NCBI GenBank assembly: GCA_026874595.1
Contig: CM049319.1
Coordinates: forward strand, 65,344,417-65,408,416
Length of the DNA: 64,000 nucleotides
Source of the DNA: Sipunculus nudus
Taxonomy: Eukaryota; Annelida; Sipuncula; Golfingiida; Sipunculidae
Reading direction: 5' to 3'
The position numbers and the translations under genes were made by a program. Position 1 is the first letter of the stretch; every line of letters begins with the position of its first letter. Shown in pieces: positions 1 through 11,834 of this stretch. Below the pieces are notes generated by a model. It searched no databases and had not been told where the DNA came from. It worked only from the letters and a program-made list of their open reading frames with translations.

Positions 1-868
1 GTGAGATACAATAGATATCTGTTTTTATATGCCGGTCTAAGACGGGTCGTATTCCGACCGTCGGATTTTATTAAAATTTGACATTTAGAACGGGGGTTTA
101 AACAGCTCAAAGTGCTTCAACATTTCTGTAAATCCCGTCTTAAATAACTCCGGGAACAGATTTATGAAAATTTGACAGCACATTGTTTACGACGGTATAT
201 GGGTTACGCCTTGTGATCACACGATTACGTGACGTCACGTCACGCTACTGAGAACAATTTATATAAGGCACGTACAGTTTCGTTAAAGGTGACAGGAGGT
301 CAGAATTGAGCGCGGTGATGGGTGATGTGTCACAGGCACTTGGGCTATAACAATATCTTATCTTTAATCAAACTGAGTTCCCCTTTTTCAGTGCCTGTTT
401 ACCAAAAATATGCCATAACTCTCTCAATTTTTCTTTAAATTTAACTATTCAAACATTTCGTATTCAGTAAAAATAGCAAAAAAAAAAAATAGATGGAGAT
501 TGTATTTTTGCGTGGGCGTGCTGAGAAACAAAAACTAAAACAAAAACAAGCACGGGTGCATGTTAACATAACCTACAAGTATTCAATGAAACAGTTACCT
601 GATCAGTGCTTATGACCGACGATAGCACGTTGGGAGTGCCCATGGTACAGTGGGTGTAACTGTAACGGCAAACGGTTAAAAAGGAAAAGAACAGCCCGAC
701 CAAGGCCATTAACATTCATGTTATTCAGTCATCAGAAGTAACCAGGTAGTGAAATACCCTATGGATCACTAGAGCGCGACGCGAATTGAGTGAAGTGAAC
801 AGTCCTGGTTAGCGGCCACCGTTTATATACATCAGGCCGCTCGGCTATAGCTGCACGCCGGTATCCAC
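1..868. other. Left-edge flank, no gene recognised
   Basis: No convincing coding frame is seen on either strand. The stretch holds one promoter-like cluster (listed separately), a short A-run near 478-489, and the left target-site copy of the hAT-like element that starts at 869. An exon of a gene lying outside the window cannot be excluded. Confidence 0.5.
230..268 (+). promoter_or_regulatory. Possible core promoter: CRE palindrome plus TATA-like box
   Basis: A perfect CRE palindrome TGACGTCA lies at 230-237, followed at once by a second partial copy (CGTCACG). About 20 bases on is TTTATATAAGG (258-268). The spacing suits a CREB/ATF-type site upstream of a TATA box with a start near 290-300. 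No coding exon was found downstream before the transposon at 869, so the link to a gene is inferred only. Chance occurrence in AT-rich DNA is possible. Confidence 0.3.
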
Positions 869-2021
869 TAGGGCCCTGCGCGGGCTGAAAAATTGAACCC
901 GCAACCGCCGCGCATCATGCCCTGTCATAGCGACAGCTTGTCACCCCAAACGTTGATTTAAGATGATCTGAAGACGATGGGGTGACAGTACAAGCTATTG
1001 GGTTCGCATCAATTCTAGTATGTGCAGATGTGCACGCCATTTCTGACACTACTTTTTTATTTTCATCTACTTCTCGAACTGTCATTTTCCTGAGTTAAAA
1101 CAAAAAGTGACGTTATTCTGTTGGGGAAAATAATAATTATTACATCCACGGTTGACTTACGTGTATTCATGCAGCAGTTTTTAATTCCGAGGCTGGTTTT
1201 ACTCGAAAAACTCGTCTCCACGTCTGTCAGCGGGAGAACCATAACTGCCGGTAGGGGATTTCCAAACGGCTATGTGTAAAACTCGGAAGTCCGAAGTCGG
1301 AAGCAAGGATTTTTTTAAAGCAATGATCGAAGCATAATTAAAATGCTACTACATCAGTGGAAAGTACCTTTTTATTTTTATTGATAAAATAAGGTCTTTT
1401 CTATCATTATGTAAAATAATCAAAGTTATCCATCCGAAGTTGTAGACTATTTTTTGCTCGGAAATGCCCGGTTATGGTCCAAATGTGTAAAACTCGGAAG
1501 CAAGTAATGGCTAATGCACTGGTCATCATATCGTCAGCAAATGTGTCAAGCATTTTCAGTTTCTTCAATATCATATATTTTCATAAACTCAATCTGTTTT
1601 GTAACATTCATGATGCTGTTTTTTATATAATATATTTTACTGATATTTTATTTCATTTTGTAAAACAAGACTATTTTAACTCATCAATATTTTACGCTGT
1701 TACCGTATTGTATGTTGGTGGAAACATGAAAAAAAATAAAGGTTTTAATAATATTTTATACATGTGCCCCTATAAAAATCACCCTGATAATATCATAGAG
1801 ACAGAAAATTTGACAGAATCAAAAAACGTCTATAGTTAATGTTTTTTACAAATTGTTTCGAACAAAATATTTTATTTTTAATGTATAAACTGAAAAACTT
1901 TACCTCTTCCATTGACCAAAAAATTTCATCAGGATTATGAATCTCTTAAACTCTTATCTATTATGTAACACTTTTTATGCCAAATTATATTTTACATTTC
2001 ATGGTCCGGTTGCACACATGG

Positions 2022-2024
<3 letters not shown>

Positions 2025-2083
<59 letters not shown>
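2025..2083. repeat. (TA)n microsatellite
   Basis: About 59 bases of uninterrupted TA dinucleotide. It yields false open frames of alternating Tyr and Ile on both strands. Confidence 0.95.
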
Positions 2084-2086
<3 letters not shown>

Positions 2087-3380
2087 GTAAACAAAATTGT
2101 AATTTCTTGTCGAGATCCTTGTAATCGTACAGTAATATGAAGTTGAAGGGAGCACATTCTGGTTAGATGCCCTTATCATGCACATATTATAACGTTTGAG
2201 AGTGAAATCAGTTGCAAACATACTTTAATATATTTATAAATATCCATATATTTGAAGTTGATATGTGATGTTGAAACAAAGGAGTGAAATTTTTATAATA
2301 TAAATATCAAGATTGATAAATTTTGAAAGAAAGAGTCAAAAACTTGAAAAAGAATTAATTTTAGTTAAAAAAATATTTGCTTAAATTATAATAACACATG
2401 TATTAGTACGTTATATATTATCTGGACTGTTGTATCCCTTTTCTAAGATATAAATTTAACACGTTTTTTAAATATCGCTGAACTCTAACATATTGAAAGA
2501 CATTTCGTTTTGTATATGATACATGTATGTTAACCTACTGGGATATATTGAGTTTTCATATTTGTTTAATGTATGGAAAATATATTACTGTTTTTATTTT
2601 GAATGACATCGTAATTCATAACCGTATTTTTAATGCCGTATAAGGGTTTATTATATCATATTTATTATTCTGTGGTGCATCCATAGAGGGCGCAAGCCCG
2701 CTCAGACATAATATCTCTCATTTTATCGAGCTCTTTTCCCTTTTATTCGTAATCAATTTTCATTTCTTTCCCAGATTACTTTTTTTTATTCCCTAGCAAT
2801 TTCATTATTATATTTATTACTTTCCAATTCATAAGTTGGTGATTTACTTAACTGAGAGAGCATCCAAATATATACTAGTATATTGAGAGAGGAAGTATTT
2901 CCGTTATCACACTTTTCTCGATAATAACACCGACGAATCCCAATCCCCCCCCCCCTCCCCCATCGCATTACCGTGTGAGTCATGGTCGGTCTCCCCACAG
3001 AGCTCATCTCGGGGTGGGATCGACCTTGAAAAATCTCACGGCTCCTCGGCTGATACTCAGACTCGCGCATGCAGATTGTCATAAGACTTAATCATATCAA
3101 TTATTTTACAACGAGTACTACATTTAAATACTAGTAGTGACATTTGCCAGTTATAAATGTAAAGACGCGCATTTCATCATAGACATTAACATGTTACGAA
3201 CTTTTAAATATTTGGACTTTCCAGTTTATACCGTAATTTTATAGAAATTTAAATATTAAAGCCCAACAATCTAAAGTTTGAATACATTGTTCAAAAACAT
3301 GTAGAAGAATAGTTGCATGCGGAACAGAAAATCAATATAATCTTGAGATGGGATGAAATATATTACGTGAAAATACACCC

Positions 3381-3382
<2 letters not shown>

Positions 3383-3436
<54 letters not shown>
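3383..3436. repeat. (AT)n microsatellite
   Basis: About 54 bases of uninterrupted AT dinucleotide inside the hAT-like element. Confidence 0.95.
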
Positions 3437-3440
<4 letters not shown>

Positions 3441-3879
3441 TTCACAAATAAAAAAAATTAAGAAGAATTTAAAGTTTTCCGATTATGTATCATGTATTGA
3501 ATTATACACTCATTAAAAGCAGAATCATGCATAAGCAATTTTTAATATATGCATGCAATTATATAATTATAATGAAACTGCATTTGGGCACAAGTTAACC
3601 AGTGCGTCTCTGTGACTTCCGAGTTATACACATTGGATAACATCCAAGCACTTCTGACTGACTTTAGAGATGTAAAGTAATTATTTTTGTGTAACAACAT
3701 TTTTTCTTCAATATTAAGCACATATAATACGACTATATAAGCCTGTGATGCCAAATAATACCAGACAGGAAATATTTTGATCCGACCCTTAGAATGGGCG
3801 TTCTGTTGTGACTGCCATCATGACTCCAGGCCCTATCAGTTTATTTCCGAAGGCCTGAGTGTCATGTTGTCATGGCTAG

Positions 3880-4060
3880 CCCTGTCTGCACGCAGCCCGC
3901 CCCGCAATAAAAGAAATAAATTCAGCCCGCCCCGCCCCGCAGTTACAATGATTCTTTCAGCCTGCACCCGCCATGCAAAGTTTTCTTTCAGCCCGCACCC
4001 GCCCCGCCCCGCATTTTTTAAGTTTCGGGCCCACAGTCCAGCCCGCAAAATAATTTAAAA
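3880..4060. repeat. CCCGCCCCG-rich block inside the hAT-like element
   Basis: This block carries repeated CCCGCCCCGC motifs spaced by AT-rich bases, and matches in character the right subterminal block at 4895-5060. It begins near a sequence (CTAGCCCTG) resembling the element's own end. It may be an internal duplication or one end of a nested related copy. Confidence 0.5.
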
Positions 4061-5344
4061 TAGTTTTCGGATCCAAAGGTTTACATATCAAGATATTTTA
4101 CAGCACATATATAAGACACGCTTATTATTAATATATATGAAATGTTTGTTGATTTGAATGAAAAATTTATTTGAATAGGTTTTGCAATAATTCAAACCAT
4201 AATTCATGAAATATTTTTAAAGACATGTTTGATTGGTTAGATAGATTTGATTTATACATAATAATTTAACACACCTTAAATATGTTTTCATATTTTACAG
4301 GGGAAATAAACAAACCTTTGGTTTATTGTGTCTGTTTCTACTGAAATATATAAAAATGTCATTAACAATTAGACAGCACATGGAGTTACAATTAGATAAG
4401 GAGTCCACCTTAGGCTTTGTGCAGTTCCAGGTCAATTTAGTCACCTACAGAGCCAGCTGTAGCCACACACTGTCTATTACAAGATCAAAGGTAATCAAGC
4501 CCTTGCTTCACTCCAAGCCATATTATGTAATATGTGAGACCTGACACAAGTACAGGGTTACAGTCCATATACAACATCAGGCCAGGTAACTTTTTACAAA
4601 GTTATGACCAGCTCCCATTGCAAAGACAATTGTTTAAAGTCTAGATTTCAGATTAAGGAAGCATCATCTATTTTGTATAACAAATTGATGTTATACCTAG
4701 AAAAGACAAATTTGCATAGTGTTATTACAACTGTCAGTCAGTGTAAGGGGTTAACAGGAAAGAATTAATTTTTTTTTTCAAATTTACGTCACCTGAAAAC
4801 ATTTTATACAAAAATACCAATTTCTTCAAATGATATTTTTTTTAAGTATAATTTTATATTCATGTTTTACTGAACTGCCAGACCATCAACCCACAACCCG
4901 CCCCGCCCCGCCCCGCCCAGACGTCATTGCGGCCCGCTCCGCCCCGCACTTTCTCAGATGAAGCCCGCCCCGCAAAGATTCCTATGCATGGGCCCGCGGT
5001 CTCCCGCGGGCTATGGGCCCCCGCGGGCTGCGGGTCAAAACCCGGCCCGCGCAGGGCCCTAGTATCCACACAGAGGAGTTTACATGTAGCGGACCAGCGG
5101 TAACCGACTAAAGCCGTGCCCCTATCTGTAGGCGGATATTTTAGGGCAGGGTGACCTGTTAATTATGACCGTGTCAGTGGAAGTTACGTAAACACAAATA
5201 CAAGCTGCTTTTTACACCGTTTTCCCGATGCTGTCAGGGGCGGATTCAGGATTTAAGAACAAGGGGGGGGGGACAAAAATTTGGATGAACAGAAATGCAT
5301 ATGGTATTTAATTGCCCATAGAATTCAGATACCAAACTGTTTTG

Positions 5345-5345
<1 letters not shown>

Positions 5346-5414
<69 letters not shown>

Positions 5415-5436
5415 TTATATATTTATATATTATATA
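5346..5436. repeat. (TA)n microsatellite, compound
   Basis: TA dinucleotide tract grading into TATATTTA units at its right end. Confidence 0.95.
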
Positions 5437-5555
5437 CATGCGTGTCTCTGTGTGTGGTAATGAGGCAGATAATCTAAAGAGTAGCGACATCACAAGGGCC
5501 TATTTATTCTCACTACCTCGGGTCAGAGAATCATTACATGAAATGGAATGATTTT

Positions 5556-5590
5556 TTTGGGGGGGTGGGGGGGGGGGGACGGGGGGTGGA
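5556..5590 (+). repeat. G-rich run, G-quadruplex-prone
   Basis: Runs of seven, twelve and six consecutive G bases separated by single bases or two bases. On the G-rich strand this could form a quadruplex. The exact run lengths may be assembly-dependent. Confidence 0.6.
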
Positions 5591-7119
5591 TGCTTCTGGT
5601 GGCTCTGACTAATATGATGTAGTACTGAATTCCCCATTTGTTTCGTTGTTGTATATGTTTAGGATTATCTCAAAGTCAGTGGGCAAAATCGGTTTATTAT
5701 TATTTTTATTAAGTTACCAGTCAAAGATATGGTATCCAAATGCTTGTTCTTGAGTGCTTGGACGCGTAAATTTGGCTTCACTTCATTCAGGCTGGAATTA
5801 TGTGAGAAGGGGAAACAAAAGCTGCAGTTGTCTTGCTACCGCATTTTGTTTCAATGAGGAACTCTCAGTGGAATATAGACCAAAACGAAGGTGTTTTTAA
5901 TAAATGTTATATTTGCAAGTTGTATTAATTACCACCCCGTTTTCTGTAAAATAAGGTGGTCACTGCTGATTGTAATACTGCCTAGCATACCTAGGTGGCG
6001 CTGCTGTACTGTTTTAATTGAACGAAAAAAAATGTTATACTCACCTCATTATGCGACCGTTTCGTACAGAAAGTTGCCAAAGTCTCTGGTATTTCCATAC
6101 CGTCTATTCGAGAAGTCAATAAACAGATCGTGTCATAATGTGTCGCAATATATAGGGCTGTGGTTTCACCGCATTGTGTTGTGTACGTAAATGGTTATGT
6201 GTTTCCGTATTGTAGACTGTTACATATTCATATTCACTTCTGACATCATCCGATAACTTCCCACACGTATTCAAAGTATCCCCGAAAGTAAGTGAACCTT
6301 CTGACATAGGTTAAAAAGTAACCTAAATGTAATGAGTATGTTTTGTCACGGCCGGAGTGTTTGTGCACGTTCAATTGTGCGCTTTAATTATTGCCTTTAA
6401 CAGGCAGGTATGCGTTCGTCCCCGTTAGTGTATGTTCGTGTGTGTTTGTTCACGACATAACTCACACAACCTTGAACAGAATCTCGTTGACATTTCAGGG
6501 CATATCTTGAATGGGCCAATGAAGTACCGATTAGATTTTAGTGTGGATCCAGCCCATGATGCGGATTCAGGAATGTCTTCAAGGAATATATACATACTAA
6601 TGTAAAGTAACGTACACACGATTAGACCTGGGAATATGGACAGAATAAGTGAGGACAAACACGGGTGTATAGGGACTCAGCAGTTTGAGGATGCACCGGC
6701 CAATGTCTCGATCTGACTCAAACATGGGACCCTTCCACCAAAATCATTATTAGTAGAAGTAAAAGTAAAATAATTGAGTTCAGTTTGTAACTATATATAT
6801 TCCATTTATATATAGCGACATCTCCCGATCCATGAATCCTGGTTACATCCCTGGTAAATCCGCACAAGTTCCATTAAAAAAAAACGGAAAGCCAGTCAGC
6901 GAGCCAGGAGTTGTGATAGCGCTTTGCTTTCTTATTAACAATAGTGCTAGCATTCAATTAAGAGTTTTATGCCGTCAGCTCATAATTATCTTTGTTGAGA
7001 AATTTGATGTTGGCTGCTGTACATAGATGGCGCTGCTGTGCCGAGGTTGCGTTAGGAATGCGGAAGTGCTTGTCAAAAGAAGAGGGTGCCGCTATCTTTA
7101 AATGTGTCGAAAATTTTTA

Positions 7120-7420
7120 TATACATACCTCATTAAGTAACCGTGTTCTGCCTTAAGTTAGAACAGCCACTGACGAACTCATATCCTGAAACTGAGTAGT
7201 AATCAAATATGTGAAGTAATCCAGTATCGTGTAAGAAAAGCTGTGGCAATGGGAAAACTGACATAAAACTTATAACCGGTTGCAGCAACAACTAGCGCAT
7301 GCGCACTAGGTCGCAAGGCCAGGAGCTCAACCCATTCAGTCCAGTTTACTTTAGTAACAGGGGCAGACTTGCCAGTGGGAAGTAAAATGGTAAGGGACGC
7401 GAGCCATCTGTTTTCATACA
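7120..7420 (+). repeat. Dispersed repeat copy A (partner at 38703-38900)
   Basis: Shared words in the same order with the partner include ATTAAGTAACC, GCATGCGCACT/GCACATGCGCACT, and CAGTTTACTTTAGT. The similarity is patchy, as expected of an old interspersed repeat. Its family is not known to me. Confidence 0.55.
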
Positions 7421-8096
7421 AAATAATGAATTTTTGGGGGAAAATATAATACACAATGAAAATCGAAAAGCACGTCTATCTCAATAAAGTAGTTTATATC
7501 TTACTTAATTAAGTACTTAATTACTACTTTTTTTCATGCAAGAAAGGTGAATGAAGTCTACTCTGGTACTCCCGGCGTACTTTGTTACCTGTGCCAGAGT
7601 GCTGAGAAATTTTCCAAGATATCTTTCATGATTGCCAAGCTTCTGTATCCGTCCCTTAAACAAGAGGTATAGGGGCCTATATACACTGAATAATTTGTAT
7701 TTAAAAGCAGACCCGGACAATATTTCACATCCATTAATAAGGTGTGCGATTCAGAGGATATGTAGAGCTTGTTTAAATGAACATGTTCTTCTATCAGCCT
7801 GAGTACTGTAAATGGTACCAGTTTTTTTTTTATCAAATATGCTCCACACGTTGTCAACATCATACGTACATTATTTGTTTTAACGCCCGAGAGCGCCATC
7901 TGTTGAACAGCAACGAGGACAACCTACGTGCACCAGCGTGTATGTTCTCACCTAATGTATAAAGTTATAGAGACATTTTGTTGAATAGCTAAGCGAATGA
8001 ATGAAATTACTGATTATATCATGGTAAAGACTATAGTCATTTACCTAACGTTGAAGTAGGTACAATATAGGAATGTTACACGAGTCTTGATCAGGG

Positions 8097-8450
8097 CTTG
8101 GTAAAACTATTAAAAAAACTATTAAATGATGTTCTAATGATGATTATGCTTTTAATTGCATGACTGTCCCCGTATACCGGTAGTAATAGCGTGAAATGGG
8201 GGAGATCCTTTTACTACGCCATGCTTTGCCTGTGATCTTCACAATAATGCTGAACTGATTAAAATAAGTTAATAATTACTCGTGTCATTACCATAACACA
8301 CCAACGTAAAATGTATCTATAGCAATACATGTATTGCATAATCATCATTATAACATTAGGGCTAGGTAAAATCATTAAATGGTGTTCTAATGATGTTTAT
8401 GCTTTTAACTGCATGCATGGCTGCGCCCGTACTTCGGTAGAACACGATGA
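8097..8450 (+). repeat. Local duplication, two diverged copies about 260 bp apart
   Basis: Segments near 8097-8200 and 8357-8450 share TAAA(T)GGTGTTCTAATGATG-type sequence, then TATGCTTTTAA and TGCATG. No coding potential is seen. Confidence 0.5.
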
Positions 8451-8466
8451 TTTAAACAGAAGTCGT

Positions 8467-8811
8467 TCCTAGGCAATGTCCAGACACACATTATATAATC
8501 AAAATTAAGATCTTAACAATAAGCCTGCAAATTTGCATACCCGAACAAATTTTTAGTTGAGAAGTTGAAGCAGAGCTTGTTCAAGGGACTTTTTTTTGGA
8601 GTAAAATACAATAAAGGCTCATGGGGACGAACTGTCTCTTTTAACGGTATAAAGGGTGTATTTATCCATATATAATTTTTAAATTCATATGTATAGACAG
8701 ATTGTAAGAATCTATGGTGGTTAGTTGTGTTTCGCGTAACAGGACTTGAAAGTAATACACATAAAAGAGTTCGGTCCATATCGTACCATCTTTCAATCGA
8801 ATTTCGGTTTT
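8467..8811 (+). repeat. Upstream part of receptor duplication unit 1
   Basis: This block matches 32537-32770, the segment upstream of receptor copy 2. Shared landmarks in order are the CAGACACAC/TGATACACA region, AAGATCTTAA, CTGCAAA-TTGCAT and TTTCAATCGAAT. In unit 2 the match runs straight on into the block starting CTGCCCAACC, whereas here it is cut at 8812 by an insertion and resumes near 10511. Confidence 0.6.
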
Positions 8812-10510
8812 TTAGCTCAGCTGACTGTAAGTCATCTGAGCTATAGCGATCACTCTTTGTCCGTCGTTCGTCCGGCCATCCGGCCGTCTGTCCGTTAACA
8901 AGGCACAAGTCGTAACCACTGGACCTGGAATCTTCTTACCTTACATCCAGAGAGGTCCATGAAAAATCTCCTTGGAAACCAATTGTTTTCTCTATTTTTG
9001 AGACCTTTAAAAATGTGAACATCTGTTAACAGGGCACAAATCGTTAAGACTGAACCTAGAATCTTTATTCTTGACATTTTGAGAGACCTATGAAAAGTCT
9101 CCATGGAAGCCAGAAATTAGGTCTCAGTTACCCATATCCTTTGAACTATGGGGCCCCAAAGTACCACCCAGAATAGTAAAAAATTTCATAAAAAAACTTC
9201 AATATCTGATTAACTACATCAATAGTAGTCATGATTTTTGGCATACATATTGATCATGTGATGTTTCATCAGTTTCTGCAGACTGGTGGCGCCATCTGTA
9301 TTTTTCAAATTTTAACCATTTTTTTCTCTATTTATGAGACCTTTAAGGATGTAGTTATCTGTCAACAGGGTCAAATTGGACCTAGAATCTTCATTCTTTA
9401 CACACAGGGAGACATATGAAAAGTCTCCATGGAAACCTGAAATTAGGTCTCTGTTACCCATATCCTTTAAGCTATGGCACTCCAAAGTACAGCTTAGAAT
9501 AATGTAAAATTGGATACAAAAGCTGAAGTATCTGAACAACTAATGCAAAGATCACCATAATTATTTGTATGGATATTGATCATGGAGTGTTTCATCAGTT
9601 TCTGCAGCCTGGTGGCACCACATATATCTGTTTGGGCTTTTTTTTCGATTTTTTTTTCTCTATTTTGAGACCTTTAAAGATATGAGCATCTGTTAACATT
9701 GCACAAATCATAACAACTGGACCTAGAATCTTCATTCTTTACACACAGGGAGACCCATGAAAAATATCCATGGAAACCTGAAATTAGGTCTCTGTTGCCC
9801 ATATCCATTAAGCTGTATGGCTCCAAAATACCCCCCCCCCCCCCAGATTAATGAAAAAATTGATACAAAAACTCCAGTATATCAATAACTACAACACTGA
9901 TGCTCATGATTTTTGGCATACATATTCATCATGACATGTTCCATCAGTTTTAGCAGACTGGGTGTGCCACCTCTATTTTTTTTCAAATTTTTAGGAATTA
10001 TTTTCTCTATTTTTGAGACCTTTACAGATGTGGTTATCTGTCAACAGGGTACAAATTGTAACAACTGGACCTAGAATCATCATTCTTGTCATGCAAGGAG
10101 GCCCATGAAAAGAATCTATGGAAACCTTAATTTAGGTCTCTGTTACCCATATCCTTCAAGCTATAGGACTCCAAAGTATCCCTCAGAATAATGGAAAATT
10201 TGATACAAAAGCTGAAGTATCTGAACAACTAATCCAGAGACTACCATGCTTCTTTGCATGGATATTGACCATTATGTGTTTTTATTTGTTTCTGCAGACT
10301 GGTGGAGCCACCTGTATTTTTTTTAAAGTTTGCGCATTTTTTCTCTATTTTTTTTCAGATATATTAATACAGACACAATCTCAGCCTGTTGGTTAATCTG
10401 TTTGATGCTTCAGTTGAATGGTTGTATACTACCATTCAGATGATAAAATTTCCTTAAGCAAATCTCTTCCCAGTCAGCTGAGCGTCATGACCCATGGGTC
10501 ACTTGTTTAT
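8812..10510. mobile_element. Repeat-rich insertion splitting receptor unit 1
   Basis: The insertion starts with TTAGCTCAGCTGACTGTAAG at 8812. Its right part holds CAGTCAGCTGAGC (about 10475-10487), complementary to the first 13-16 bases apart from the last residues. The flanks 8467-8811 and 10511 onward are contiguous in the paralogous unit at 32537-34907, which shows directly that this DNA was inserted, or was lost from the other copy. Most of the interior is a tandem repeat (listed separately). No transposase frame is seen, and a clean target duplication could not be identified, so the superfamily is left open. Confidence 0.55.
8890..10350 (+). repeat. Diverged tandem repeat, about 337-bp unit, roughly four copies
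   Basis: The marker GAGACCTTTA recurs at about 8999, 9336, 9666 and 10015, giving spacings of 331-347 bp. Each unit also carries GGACCTAGAATC, AGGTCTCTGTTACCCATATC and, near its end, a GGTGGCGCCA-type word. The core resembles the shorter repeats at 31323-31860 and 55010-56400. Copies are diverged, so the array is old. Confidence 0.75.
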
Positions 10511-10612
10511 TTTGGTTCAGGCTGCCCGACCCTTGGTGCTGGGTTCCATCTTTGTTGGTGTGAACCAAGCTTCCGTGGATCCTCCTGGCAATTCCTTTGA
10601 GTAAAAACCCTA

Positions 10613-10940
10613 AGTGTCAGTGAAAAAGAGGTTTCCGTAATAATCAAGTATCCGCAAAAATGAGGTGTCCGTAAGAATGAGGTTGCCCTTATAATGAGGT
10701 GTCAATAATAAATAAGCATCAATATTAATGAGGTGTCCGTACGAACGAGGTATCCGTAATAATGAGGTGTAAGAATGAGATGTCCGTACTTATGACGTGC
10801 CCGTATTAATGAGGTATCCATTACAATGAGGTGACCGTATGAATGAGGTGTCTGAGATACCGATGTGTCCGTAGTAATGAAGTGTCTGTAATAATGAGGT
10901 GACCGTAATAATTGGATGTTTGTATATAATGAGGTTTCAT
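10613..10940 (+). repeat. 17-bp minisatellite of receptor unit 1
   Basis: Degenerate tandem copies of GAGGTGTCCGTAATAAT, with many substitutions and indels. The same minisatellite lies at the same relative place in the other two receptor units. Confidence 0.85.
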
Positions 10941-11130
10941 AAAGGAAGGGTTCCCTGGACTTTGGGTTATTTCACGTGATGTGGATGTTTCCTTTATTCT
11001 TAAGATCTGGAGTTGTGCTTATGTTTTACTTTGATGCTTACATAATGCCTAGTCGTTCTTCTGGGTTTGAATGTTAATTTTGCGACCTGAAATACGCGAG
11101 AAAATGGAACTATACCGCTGTCGAGTAGCA

Positions 11131-11139
11131 TATATAAAG
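11131..11139 (+). promoter_or_regulatory. Conserved TATA-like box, receptor unit 1
   Basis: TATATAAAG followed by CTGCAGTG. The same TATA-CTGCAG pairing occurs in unit 3 (40496-40510) but is missing from unit 2. It lies about 700 bp upstream of the receptor frame, so if it is a core promoter the transcript has a long leader or an upstream intron. Confidence 0.45.
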
Positions 11140-11834
11140 CTGCAGTGTGCTCAGTACTTTAATATTCACTTATGCGATTATAAACACTTATATGTGTAAT
11201 AGGTTACATCCCAAATGATACAATTGTAGGGATAGCCCAAGTTGATGGTAAATTACCAATTATACACCGTAAATTGTGTCACTTAAGGACATTTATCATC
11301 GGCTCCGCTGAATTATACTATCAACAGGACTTGGCCTCATCATGTTTCAGTCCACGTCAATGGTACGTGCATCGTTTGCCGGGCTTGTCTCTTATAGTGG
11401 AAGCCATCTGTGTATCGTACACATATATATTCATGATTACCAAAATCTAAACGCACTGTCATATAGGATATCATATAGGTGATCAACATCTGGATATCAT
11501 TGAATAATATATCTGAAAGAGATGCCGAATTTGACAGCTTTTAAACATTGTTAAAGGTAGGGGGAAACTAGAAAACTAACGAACCCTTTAAATACGTTAC
11601 TGGTGTTTTTGTGGGACTGCAACTGAAATCTTAGGTTGCTAGGACCTTTAATCACGTTATTGGGTTTGTGAAAGTGTTCACGAGTATATTCCAGTACACT
11701 GTCACTGGACTATCATCAGCCAATAAGAGGTATTACAGTTTGTGATAGAAAAATGAATACTAGTTACACATTACAACAAAACTTTGTGTACCATCAAAAG
11801 GATCCGGTTCTAGCGCATTCATACATGCACCAGA

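Larger units (their letters stand above)
869..5061. mobile_element. hAT-like DNA transposon, non-autonomous, 4.2 kb
   Basis: The ends are perfect 17-bp inverted repeats, TAGGGCCCTGCGCGGGC at 869-885 and its complement at 5045-5061. Similarity continues inward with mismatches for about 30 bases. The element is flanked by an exact 8-bp duplication, GTATCCAC, at 861-868 and 5062-5069. Eight-base target duplications with G/C-rich short terminal repeats are characteristic of the hAT superfamily. GC-rich CCCGCCCCG motifs lie next to the right end (4895-5060), and a second cluster at 3880-4060 may mark a nested related element. No transposase frame was found; the inside is AT-rich with two TA microsatellites. 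It would depend on a transposase supplied elsewhere. Confidence 0.8.
5062..8096. other. Non-genic stretch with dispersed repeat fragments
   Basis: No gene is supported. Contents are a TA microsatellite (5346-5436), a G-rich run (5556-5590), and a segment at about 7120-7420 with a diverged second copy at 38703-38900. Two short passages near 5990 and 7020 share the words GGTGGCGCTGCTGT and GATGGCGCTGCTGT, suggesting local duplication. Open frames here are short and lack recognisable motifs. Confidence 0.5.

Noticed and set aside
1474-1839. 121-codon frame inside the hAT-like element as a transposase candidate
   Set aside because: Very Ile/Phe/Tyr/Asn-rich, with no hAT dimerisation or zinc-finger motif.
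2024-2221. Open frames rich in alternating Tyr-Ile
   Set aside because: They are translations of TA microsatellites (also at 3313-3516, 5312-5551, 36990-37178, 45185-45382, 46074-46391).
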